A stretch of 7,395 nt of DNA from Pedosphaera sp. (GTDB lineage: Bacteria > Verrucomicrobiota > Verrucomicrobiia > Limisphaerales > SIAT01): positions 1 to 7,395 of the forward strand of contig SIAT01000086.1 in assembly GCA_009691645.1 (NCBI GenBank), given 5' to 3'. The position numbers were made by a program, and so were the translations under genes. Shown here one piece after another: positions 1 through 5,724 of the stretch. Each line of letters begins with the position of its first letter. The stretch's first letter is position 1. Below the pieces are notes generated by a model, which saw only the letters and a program-made list of their open reading frames with translations, made no database searches and was not told where the DNA came from.

Positions 1-587
1 GCCGCCAATCGGGTGATGCGCGCCACCTCGGTCGGCAACGCGCCCCCGTTGGTGTCGCAGAGCGTCACGATATCCGCGCCGGCTTTTTCGGCGGCGAGCC
101 ACGTGGCCAACGCGTAATCGGCGTCATCCTTGTAACCATCGAAACCATGTTCGGCATCGTAGATGACGAATTTCTTCTGAGCTTTGAGAAAGCGAACCGT
201 GTCGCTGATCATCGCCAGATTTTCTTCCGGCGAACAACGCAGCACCTCTTTCACGTGCAGCAGCCACGTCTTGCCGTAAATGGTGACAACGGGCGTCTCG
301 GCGTCGATCAGCAACCGCACCTGCTCGTCGTTCTCGACAGCGGTGCCTTTGCGGCGTGTGGAGCCGAAGGCCGCGAGCTTTGCGTTGCGGAACTTCCTGC
401 GCTTGGCCTGCGCGAAAAACTCGATGTCCTTCGGGTTGCTGCCCGGCCAGCCGCCCTCGATGTAATGCACGCCGAAGGCGTCGAGCTTCTCGGCGATGCG
501 GAGTTTATCCGCCACCGAGAAATTAATGCCCTCACCCTGACTGCCATCGCGCAGGGTTGTGTCGTAAATTTCAACGTGCGGTTTCAT
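1..587 (-). CDS. cimA: Citramalate synthase, N-terminal part (runs off left edge)
   Basis: By family, this enzyme condenses pyruvate with acetyl-CoA to (R)-citramalate, the first step of the threonine-independent route to isoleucine, in the cytoplasm. Translating the minus strand from the ATG at 587-585 gives 195 residues with no stop. They open MKPHVEIYDTTLRDGSQGEG, the signature of the 2-isopropylmalate synthase superfamily, with metal-binding Asp at about residue 14. The segment EGGWPGSNPKD follows near residue 45 and is typical of CimA rather than LeuA. VTLCDTNGG, a core TIM-barrel strand motif, lies close to the window edge. The HxH metal site and the C-terminal regulatory domain of the roughly 520-residue family lie outside the window. 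The start was chosen because the conserved N-terminus begins right after it; no strong ribosome binding site is visible. A LeuA or homocitrate synthase relative is the alternative but less likely. Confidence 0.92.
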   Translation of the reverse strand, partial: MKPHVEIYDTTLRDGSQGEGINFSVADKLRIAEKLDAFGVHYIEGGWPGSNPKDIEFFAQAKRRKFRNAKLAAFGSTRRKGTAVENDEQVRLLIDAETPVVTIYGKTWLLHVKEVLRCSPEENLAMISDTVRFLKAQKKFVIYDAEHGFDGYKDDADYALATWLAAEKAGADIVTLCDTNGGALPTEVARITRLA

Positions 588-611
588 CGCGCCCGCCGAA
601 GCGGAATGCGA

Positions 612-641
612 TTTCTACGATATTTGAGATCCGATTGCCAA
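612..641 (-). promoter_or_regulatory. Candidate sigma70-type promoter for cimA
   Basis: On the minus strand, TTGGCA (641-636, 5 of 6 matches to the -35 consensus) is followed after 18 bases by TAGAAA (617-612, 4 of 6 matches to the -10). Transcription would start near 605, giving a short leader before the cimA ATG at 587. The surrounding stretch is AT-richer than its neighbours. This is only a consensus match, and cimA could also be read through from the small gene upstream. Confidence 0.3.
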
Positions 642-675
642 CCTGAAACCAGAATCCCGAAAGCGGCGCGCCATC

Positions 676-692
676 CGCCGCCTCACGCGGCG
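676..692. repeat. Short GC hairpin at the end of the small gene
   Basis: CGCCGC (676-681) and GCGGCG (687-692) can pair around a 5-base loop that contains part of the small gene's stop codon (685-683). No run of U follows on the minus-strand transcript, so it is a poor intrinsic terminator. In such GC-rich DNA it may be chance. Confidence 0.25.
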
Positions 693-880
693 AGGTCGAG
701 TCGCTCCTGCAAGGGACGCGCTTTCGACTCGGGCGGCGTCACGACGACGGCATCCAACACCTGCCGGATGCGCGCGAACCACCACTGCGCCCGATCCAGC
801 CGGGTCTGGCGGCGCGGGGTCCGATGAGGCTGCGGGTTGTTGTTGAAACTAAGTTCCATCTGCGTGTTTGGTGTATTCAT
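683..880 (-). CDS. Small conserved-looking protein of unknown function (65 aa)
   Basis: This is a 65-residue cytoplasmic protein with no signal peptide or membrane segment. It starts MNTPNTQMELSF, continues with a basic, Arg-rich segment (about residues 19-29), then a tryptophan/arginine core RAQWWFARIRQVLDAVVV (about 30-47), and ends with a charged tail. The ATG at 880-878 has a good Shine-Dalgarno, AAAGGAA, about 6 bases upstream, which the overlapping plus-strand frame lacks. I recall short proteins with the same RAxWWFxRMRQVV-like core in other Verrucomicrobia, but I cannot search to confirm this. No function can be assigned; the basic and aromatic composition would suit nucleic-acid or protein binding, which is speculation. 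It is followed by cimA on the same strand after 95 bases, and its upstream region carries a 19-bp palindrome that overlaps a possible promoter. Confidence 0.75.
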   Translation of the reverse strand: MNTPNTQMELSFNNNPQPHRTPRRQTRLDRAQWWFARIRQVLDAVVVTPPESKARPLQERLDLAA

Positions 881-1031
881 CTTGGTTCCTTTCAGTTACG
901 CGCCGACTCTAACGCAGCCGCTTAGACAGATACGGTCTAACCAAAAATATTTCCAACTGATGCCGCGCACAGCAAAGGCAGTTAAAAGGCTTGTCTCGGG
1001 AGCGTGTTCTTGGCGTTGTTGGCGTAGCAGA
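881..1031. other. Divergent intergenic region between the small gene and rluE
   Basis: This 151-bp gap separates the minus-strand small gene from plus-strand rluE. It contains an AT-rich block at about 936-956, a 19-bp palindrome at 922-940, and the Shine-Dalgarno of the small gene near 887-893. On the plus strand I see neither a good promoter nor a clear ribosome binding site ahead of rluE. A plus-strand frame is open across the gap from 837, but it has no family-like residues before the rluE methionine. Confidence 0.6.
922..940. promoter_or_regulatory. 19-bp palindrome, probable repressor operator (TetR-like layout)
   Basis: The sequence TTAGACAGATACGGTCTAA has perfect 6-bp arms (TTAGAC at 922-927, GTCTAA at 935-940) around a 7-base centre that also holds one symmetric G/C pair (929 and 933). 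Length, dyad and arm composition match the operators usual for TetR/AcrR-family repressors. It lies 42 bp upstream of the small gene's ATG. It overlaps a weak minus-strand promoter candidate: TTGGAA at 956-951, then 18 bases, then TATCTG at 932-927. A protein bound there could block transcription of the small gene. No TetR gene lies in the window, so the binding protein is unknown. Confidence 0.5.
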
Positions 1032-1595
1032 ATGTTCATCGCCTTCCACAAACCCTACGGGGTGCTCAGCCAATTCACGGCCGACGGCTCACCCAATCGT
1101 TCGCTCGCGGAGTTCGGCTTTCCAAAGGATGTCTATCCCATCGGACGCCTCGACGCGGACAGCGAAGGACTGCTGCTGCTCACCGACGAGCCGGGTCTGA
1201 ACACGCGGTTGCTCCATCCCCGCCACGCGCACGAGCGCGAGTACTGGACACAGATCGAACACATCCCGACAGGCGCATCACTCGCGAGGCTGGAGAAGGG
1301 TCTCGTCATCCAAGGGCGCAAAACACTTCCCTGCCGTGCGTGGTTGCTCGAGCCGCAACCCGAACTGCCGCCGCGCGAGCCGCCGATTCGTTATCGTAAG
1401 AACGTGCCGGATTGTTGGATCGGTCTTGAACTGGTGGAAGGAAAGAACCGGCAAGTGCGCCGGATGACCGCCGCCATCGGCCATCCCACACTCCGGCTCA
1501 TCCGTGTGCGAATCGGCACGTTCTGCTTGGAAAATCTGCCGGCGGGGAAATGGAAAATGTTGACCGAGAGTGAGAGAAGCCGTGTGACAGCCTGA
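1032..1595 (+). CDS. rluE: 23S rRNA pseudouridine synthase, RluE type
   Basis: By family, it isomerises a uridine to pseudouridine in 23S rRNA (U2457 in E. coli for RluE). The product is 187 residues. It opens MFIAFHKPYGVLSQFT, the KPxGVLSQ motif of the RsuA/RluB/E/F group, and has GRLDADSEGLLLLTDE at about 38-53, where Asp41 is the catalytic aspartate. NPPIR-like PPIRYRKNVPDCW comes near 118-130, and EGKNRQVRRMTAAIGHPTLRLIR near 138-160; the last two resemble E. coli RluE closely. There is no S4 RNA-binding domain, as in RluE. The ATG at 1032 was chosen because the conserved part begins at once; the frame is open back to 837, but that extension lies over the antisense small gene and looks unlike the family. 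No clear ribosome binding site precedes the start. An aldo/keto reductase gene follows 54 bases later on the same strand. Confidence 0.93.
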   Translation: MFIAFHKPYGVLSQFTADGSPNRSLAEFGFPKDVYPIGRLDADSEGLLLLTDEPGLNTRLLHPRHAHEREYWTQIEHIPTGASLARLEKGLVIQGRKTLPCRAWLLEPQPELPPREPPIRYRKNVPDCWIGLELVEGKNRQVRRMTAAIGHPTLRLIRVRIGTFCLENLPAGKWKMLTESERSRVTA

Positions 1596-1603
1596 ATCTT
1601 TCC

Positions 1604-1621
1604 CATGGCAAGATTGCCATG
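1604..1621 (+). repeat. Perfect short hairpin between rluE and the aldo/keto reductase gene
   Basis: CATGGCAAGATTGCCATG is a perfect inverted repeat with 7-bp arms around AGAT, or 8-bp arms if the outer A/T of the loop also pairs. It begins 8 bases after the rluE stop. No run of T follows, so it is not a standard rho-independent terminator. It could be an RNA processing or stabilising stem, a weak terminator, or an operator in front of the next gene. Confidence 0.45.
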
Positions 1622-1649
1622 AGATGCTGGCCGATGGCATAACGAGCGC

Positions 1650-2831
1650 ATGCGCTATCGCCGGTTTGGCCGAACGAATCTGCAACTGCCCGTCTTCTCC
1701 TGTGGCGGGATGCGTTACCAACACAAGTGGCAGGACGTACCGTGGAGCGAAGTGCCGCACGAAGGTCAGGCGAACCTCGAGGCGACCATCCACCGCGCGG
1801 TGTCGCTCGGCATCCATCACATCGAGACCGCGCGCGGTTACGGCTCGAGCGAGATGCAACTCGGCCCGGTGCTGGCGCAGTTCCAGCGCGAGAAGCTCAT
1901 CGTGCAGACGAAGGTCGCGCCGTTCGCGACGCAGAAGGAGTTCTTCGACACGTTCAATCGCTCGATGGATTACCTCAAGCTGGACCATGTGGATCTGCTT
2001 TCGCTGCACGGCATCAACAACCGGCAGCTCCTCGATTGGTCGCTGCGCAAAGGCGGCTGCGTGGACGCGATGCGCCAGCTCCAGCGCGAAGGCCGCGTAC
2101 GCCACGTCGGCTTCTCCACCCACGCGACGACGGACATCATCCTCGACGCCGTGCGCAGCGACGAGTTCGACTACGTGAACCTGCACTGGTACTTCGTGAA
2201 CGATCTGAACTGGGCGGCAGTCGAGGAAGCCTCGAAGCGCGACATGGGCGTCTTCATCATCAGCCCGAATGACAAGGGCGGAAAACTCTACGCGCCGCCG
2301 CCGAAGATGGTCGAGCTGTGCGCGCCGCTCACACCGATGCAGTTCAATGGCCTCTACTGTCTCGCACGGCCGCAGGTGCACACGCTGAGTTGCGGCGCGG
2401 CGCGGCCCAGTGATTTCGACGAACACATCGCCGCGCTGGAATTCTACGACAAGATTCCGGAAACCATCGCGGCCATCGAAAAACGGCTGCGCGCCGAGAT
2501 GGAGCGCGTGCTCGGCGCCGACTGGTGCGCGCGCTGGCACGAGGGACTGCCGCATTACGTGGAAGTGCCGGGCGAAGTGAACATCAACGAAATCCTCCGG
2601 CTCTGGACCTACGCGAAATCGCTCGACCTCGTGGACTGGGGCAAGATGCGTTACAACCTGCTCGGGCAAGCCGACCACTGGTTTCCCGGCGAGCACGTGG
2701 CCAAGGTGGATTGGAAGAAGCTGCCGCAAACCGTCGCCAAAAGCCCGTTCGCCGCGCGCGTTCCAGACATCCTCCGCGAAGCGCACGAACTGATGCTCGA
2801 CGCGCCCAAGCAGCGACTGAGCCAGAGCTGA
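1650..2831 (+). CDS. Aldo/keto reductase family protein (COG1453-like, without Fe-S cysteines)
   Basis: Predicted NAD(P)H-dependent oxidoreductase of 393 residues with no signal peptide, so cytoplasmic; the substrate is unknown. The N-terminal MRYRRFGRTNLQLPVFSCGG is the usual start of the family. The catalytic tetrad can be read as Glu59 (in HIETARGYG, where most members have Asp), Tyr64, Lys88 (QTKV) and His120 (LLSLHG). LDHVDLLSLHG and GRVRHVGFSTH (about 150-160) are standard barrel motifs. The C-terminal third (about 290-385: WCARWHEGLPHYVEVPG, then MRYNLLGQADHWFPG, then SPFAARVPDILREAHELM) looks like the C-terminus of COG1453 oxidoreductases, which normally carries ferredoxin cysteines. 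Here only Cys293 remains. The ATG at 1650 fits the family start; the ribosome binding site is weak. A broken pseudopilin gene lies 51 bases downstream. Confidence 0.88.
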   Translation: MRYRRFGRTNLQLPVFSCGGMRYQHKWQDVPWSEVPHEGQANLEATIHRAVSLGIHHIETARGYGSSEMQLGPVLAQFQREKLIVQTKVAPFATQKEFFDTFNRSMDYLKLDHVDLLSLHGINNRQLLDWSLRKGGCVDAMRQLQREGRVRHVGFSTHATTDIILDAVRSDEFDYVNLHWYFVNDLNWAAVEEASKRDMGVFIISPNDKGGKLYAPPPKMVELCAPLTPMQFNGLYCLARPQVHTLSCGAARPSDFDEHIAALEFYDKIPETIAAIEKRLRAEMERVLGADWCARWHEGLPHYVEVPGEVNINEILRLWTYAKSLDLVDWGKMRYNLLGQADHWFPGEHVAKVDWKKLPQTVAKSPFAARVPDILREAHELMLDAPKQRLSQS

Positions 2832-2874
2832 CGCATCAGGCCGGCTGGTTCCTCCGTTGACTTTATCTGATGCG
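2832..2874 (+). repeat. Inverted repeat between the aldo/keto reductase gene and the pseudopilin gene
   Basis: CGCATCAG (2832-2839), directly after the reductase stop codon, is the exact reverse complement of CTGATGCG (2867-2874). The 27 bases between contain TTGACT (2857-2862), a -35-like hexamer with no -10 at the right distance. The second arm ends two bases before the Shine-Dalgarno-like GGGAGG (2877-2882). In RNA this would be an 8-bp stem with a long loop next to the start of the pseudopilin gene. No T-run is present. Confidence 0.4.
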
Positions 2875-2882
2875 CCGGGAGG

Positions 2883-3612
2883 ATGCTCGCCATCAGACCC
2901 CGCCGCGCCAACCGCGCTGCCATTTCGGCGTTCACGCTGATCGAACTCCTCGTCGTCATCGCGATTATCGGCATCCTCCCCTCGATGCTGCTGCCCGCCT
3001 TTGGTAAGGCCAAGGAACGCTCGAGGCGCACACATTGTGCCAGCACGCTGAAGCAACTCGGCATGGTCGCCCAACTCTATGGGAACGACAATGAGCAGAA
3101 GCTCATGCCCGGCTACCGCAACGATAATCAATCACACACGGTTTGGATTCATAACGACACGGTGAAAGCCATTACCGATTACAGCGAAGCCAAGCTGTCC
3201 AGTTGCCTGAATCTGAACAACAACACCGGGCCTTTCGCCGACAGACCTGCGCTCGGTTATGTGATTGGCTACAGCTACAACGGCGGGCATCGGAAACCGT
3301 GGGCCGTCGAACCAGTGCCATGGAAATCACCCCAGAACCTGATGGACGATCCAAGCCTCGTGCTCTGGGCCGAGGCCAACGGGTGGGAGAAGGCTCCCCG
3401 GCGGTTGGGGGGTCGCGCCACATACCCGCGGTGGACCATTGGGAAAGAATGTCGGCGGTTTCCTGTACGGCAACGGACAGACCTCCAAAGAATGGGGCGC
3501 CGAGGGCGGCAACAACTGCAACCTGGACGGCTCGGTGGAGTGGAAAGCCATCAGCAAAACAACCGACTACTCCACCTATTCGGTCAACGCGCAATTCTGG
3601 AACTGCTGGTGA
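2883..3612 (+). pseudogene. Type II secretion-like pseudopilin gene, frameshifted
   Basis: It encodes a prepilin-type N-terminal cleavage/methylation protein: basic leader MLAIRPRRANRAAISA, then FTLIELLVVIAIIGIL, with the peptidase site between Ala16 and Phe17 and Glu21 at +5. The product would be anchored in the inner membrane with a periplasmic domain. Family-like sequence runs to about residue 176 (DPSLVLWAEANGWEKAP), then the frame is lost at six G (3407-3412). The other frame carries APHTRGGPLGKNVGGFLYGN and NNCNLDGSVEWKAI, the expected C-terminus with its DG motif, and stops at 3610-3612. Removing one G gives an intact 242-residue protein. As written, the first frame ends at 3629 with about 72 unrelated residues, overlapping the stop codon of convergent slyX. 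The start is also odd: GGGAGG touches the ATG with no spacer, and no other usual start codon is in frame. A sequencing error cannot be excluded. Confidence 0.8.
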
Positions 3613-3625
3613 GCCGCGCCACTTA

Positions 3626-3826
3626 CTAATAGTGCGGCGGCTTCGGATTGGTGGCGCGGATGCGCTCCAATTCCTGCGCCTCGACCGAGTCGGTCAGCTT
3701 CCGCACCTGCGCGTGGAGCTTCGTCATTTGCTTCCCCTGCTCCACCACCACCGCGTTGAGCTGTTCCACGGTGTGCTCCAAGAACGCGATCTGCGTCTCC
3801 AGCTTTTGATCGTGAGATTCGGACAT
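3626..3826 (-). CDS. slyX: SlyX family protein
   Basis: This is a 66-residue cytoplasmic protein starting MSESHDQKLETQIAFLEHTV. It forms a single predicted coiled coil (about residues 7-55, with heptad-like Leu, Ile and Val spacing in FLEHTVEQLNAVVVEQGKQM) and ends PKPPHY, the characteristic SlyX C-terminus. Length matches the family at about 70 residues. SlyX has no established molecular function; its name comes from lying next to slyD in E. coli. The gene begins 8 bases after the stop of the hydrolase gene on the same strand and has no clear Shine-Dalgarno, so it is probably the last cistron of the bamA block and translationally coupled. Its stop codon (3628-3626) lies 13 bases from the repaired stop of the convergent pseudopilin gene. 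Confidence 0.88.
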   Translation of the reverse strand: MSESHDQKLETQIAFLEHTVEQLNAVVVEQGKQMTKLHAQVRKLTDSVEAQELERIRATNPKPPHY

Positions 3827-3834
3827 GACAGTGG

Positions 3835-4983
3835 TCAGTTTTTTGCCGGCTTGGCCGGCTTGAGAAAATGTTCGAAGAACAGGCAGAGCTGCTCGTTCGA
3901 CTCGTCGTTCGGCCCGTGTTCCTTGCGATTGGTCATCGCCACGCGATTCGTCTGCCCCAGCAACGCGTTCACCGCCACGGCGTGATTCAGCGCCAGCCAG
4001 CGTTTCGGTGGATCCTCCGCGCCACCAGAAACAAGGAACGGCCGCGGCGCCATCAGCGCGTGCAACTCGTGCAGATCACGTCCCTGCTCGATCATCACTT
4101 TATACGCGCCGGTGCGCGGGCTTGCGGGAGTGACGAGGCCCGGCTTGCGCGCCACCTTCTCGTCGCGGCCGAGATACCACGGTTCCCAATAGTTGATGCT
4201 GCCGCGGCTTTCCTCAAAGACGATGCCCGGATCGCTCCACGCAGCGACGGCGAACTTGTCGTACAAACACGAGGCGAACATCGCCCATTTACCACCGTAC
4301 GAATGGCCCGTCACGCCGATGCGCGCCGCATCCACATACGGCAACTGTGCGAGCGTGGTGTGACAATTCGCGGCGACGTAGGCGAGGAATGAAAGCGGCT
4401 GCCAACCGGCCCGACCCGGCTCGGGCTTGCGCGCATCGCCACTAGGCGAACTGATGCAGAGCACGACAAAGCCGCGCAGCGCGAGAAGCCGGCCGAAGTC
4501 GCGATGCTGCTTTTCGTTCAGACCGGCGCTGGTCTCGGCATCGTAAAACGGCACGAGGACGGCGGGAAAAGGCCCCTTCCCTTCCGGCACGAGCAGATAG
4601 CCGGGCACAGTTTGTCCGGATGCAATCGGCACAGTGACCTTGTGCTGGATGAAATTTTCGCGGCGCGCCTGTTCGTGGAAGACGAGCTGCGGCTGCTCGA
4701 TCAGCGGCGGCCACGAGCCCATCAGCTGATGCCACTCGGCGAGAATCTCGGCCCGCCGCTTCGCCCACTCTTCGGGCGTGCGCGCCATCCGGCCGGCGCC
4801 GAATCGCAACGGAGATTGAGAAGAACCGAGCTGGCCTTTGAACTCGGCGGACGGCTGGAAATGCGGGGCGATCTTCGTCCACGCGTCCCCGGCAAACGAC
4901 AACCGGACGCTGATAAAAAACGAGAGCGAGACGAGGAGCGCCGGAATCAGGCGATCACCATAGGCGCGGAAGAGCGGCTTCAT
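3835..4983 (-). CDS. Secreted alpha/beta hydrolase (esterase/dienelactone hydrolase-like)
   Basis: Predicted exported serine hydrolase, substrate unknown. Numbered from an alternative ATG at 5001 (388 residues), the nucleophile is Ser234 in GVTGHSYGGKWAMF. Likely partners are Asp330 in SGGAEDPPKRW and His362 in KEHGPNDES. VPGYLLVPEGKGPFPAVLV (about 132-150) is the strand pair typical of acetyl-xylan esterase and dienelactone hydrolase-like enzymes. WSDPGIVFEE and INYWEPWYLG after the nucleophile are reminiscent of PVC-type hydrolases. I prefer the ATG at 4983 (382 residues), since it gives a compact signal peptide (MKPLFRAYGDRLIP, a hydrophobic stretch, then SFA before GDAW). Neither start has a good ribosome binding site. 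It lies 30 bases (or 12 from 5001) after skp and 8 before slyX. A carbohydrate esterase role is possible; nothing in the sequence proves it. Confidence 0.85.
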   Translation of the reverse strand: MKPLFRAYGDRLIPALLVSLSFFISVRLSFAGDAWTKIAPHFQPSAEFKGQLGSSQSPLRFGAGRMARTPEEWAKRRAEILAEWHQLMGSWPPLIEQPQLVFHEQARRENFIQHKVTVPIASGQTVPGYLLVPEGKGPFPAVLVPFYDAETSAGLNEKQHRDFGRLLALRGFVVLCISSPSGDARKPEPGRAGWQPLSFLAYVAANCHTTLAQLPYVDAARIGVTGHSYGGKWAMFASCLYDKFAVAAWSDPGIVFEESRGSINYWEPWYLGRDEKVARKPGLVTPASPRTGAYKVMIEQGRDLHELHALMAPRPFLVSGGAEDPPKRWLALNHAVAVNALLGQTNRVAMTNRKEHGPNDESNEQLCLFFEHFLKPAKPAKN

Positions 4984-5013
4984 GGAATCGGCCGATGACA
5001 TCGGCAGCGCAAA

Positions 5014-5712
5014 TCACTTCTTCGGCTCGGATTTCTTGGGCTCCTTGGAATCGCTCTTGTTCGGCGCTTCCTTTTTCGGCTCCGGCTTGATTTCGGTGGG
5101 GCTGCCTTCCTTCTTCGGCGGCACGGCCGGAGTCTCCGGCGGCGCGGAAGCGTTGAGCTGCTTGAGCACCTCTTCAGTCAGATCGTTCTGGCCACTGTGG
5201 TAGATGACGATGGGAGCGAAGGGGCCGGACATTCCGGAAGAGTCGAAGGCCATCGTGTACCCAGCGGCTTTGCTCTTCGCGCTGATGACATCGCGGATTT
5301 CCGCCGTGAGCTTCTCGGTGACGTTGCGGCGCTGGGTGTTGAGCGTTTCGCGGCTGGAGCGGTCAAACTGCTGGAGAGCCTGCTCGATTTCGCGGATCTC
5401 GATCACCTTGACCTCGATCAACTTCTTACGCTTCTCGCGTTCCTCCGGCGAAAGCGCTGGGTCACTGGCGTTGCCCACCATTTTCTGGTGTGTCTCGATT
5501 GCCTTCTGGCGGTCCTCGGCCATCGTCTTGAACTTCTGCTCGAAGCCCGTGGCCTTCTCCTTCAGATCGGCCTCGGTACGTTTGGTTTTCCAGTAACCTT
5601 CAAAAGCCTTGCGCATGTCCACCGTGGCGAGTTTCAACTCGGCCGCGGCAGAGATGGTGGGGAGGGCGAGCGCGAAGGCGGCGAGGATGAGAGAACGGAG
5701 TGTGATTTTCAT
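5014..5712 (-). CDS. skp: OmpH/Skp family periplasmic chaperone
   Basis: By family, it holds unfolded outer-membrane proteins in the periplasm and passes them to the BAM complex. The 232-residue product has a signal peptide (MKITLRSLILAAFALALPTISAAA, likely cleaved near residue 23-24). LKLATVDMRKAFEGYWKTK follows, the usual first strand of OmpH. A long charged coiled-coil hairpin covers about residues 38-150, and the returning strand is AAGYTMAFDSSG. From about residue 187 it ends in a 46-residue tail made mostly of Lys, Pro, Glu and Ser (PPKKEGSPTEIKPEPKKEAP and similar), which the E. coli protein of about 160 residues lacks. It starts 12 bases after the bamA stop, so the two are almost certainly cotranscribed. 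No strong Shine-Dalgarno precedes the ATG. Confidence 0.93.
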   Translation of the reverse strand: MKITLRSLILAAFALALPTISAAAELKLATVDMRKAFEGYWKTKRTEADLKEKATGFEQKFKTMAEDRQKAIETHQKMVGNASDPALSPEEREKRKKLIEVKVIEIREIEQALQQFDRSSRETLNTQRRNVTEKLTAEIRDVISAKSKAAGYTMAFDSSGMSGPFAPIVIYHSGQNDLTEEVLKQLNASAPPETPAVPPKKEGSPTEIKPEPKKEAPNKSDSKEPKKSEPKK

Positions 5713-5724
5713 GGTGCGATTGAA

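Noticed and set aside
676..692. GC stem as a terminator of the small gene
   Set aside because: No U-run follows and a 6-bp GC stem is easily found by chance here, so I list it only as a weak repeat.
147..827. 226-codon plus-strand frame over cimA and the small gene
   Set aside because: It is antisense to cimA, whose conserved motifs are unmistakable, and the translation looks like GC-rich noise.
837..1031. 65-residue N-terminal extension of RluE from an ATG at 837
   Set aside because: The extension overlaps the start and operator region of the opposite-strand small gene and looks unlike the family; conserved sequence begins at the 1032 methionine.
2857..2862. TTGACT as the -35 element of a pseudopilin promoter
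   Set aside because: A -10 at the usual distance would fall on the Shine-Dalgarno and start codon, and no TATAAT-like sequence is there.
1278..3131. 617-codon open frame on the minus strand across rluE, the reductase gene and the start of the pseudopilin gene
   Set aside because: It lies antisense to three recognisable genes, its translation is His/Arg/Val-rich with no family motifs, and long antisense frames are expected when third codon positions are GC-rich.
3400..3420. Programmed ribosomal frameshift in the pseudopilin gene
   Set aside because: There is no typical slippery heptamer with a clear downstream stem, and I know of no programmed shift in this family; an indel in the G run explains it more simply.
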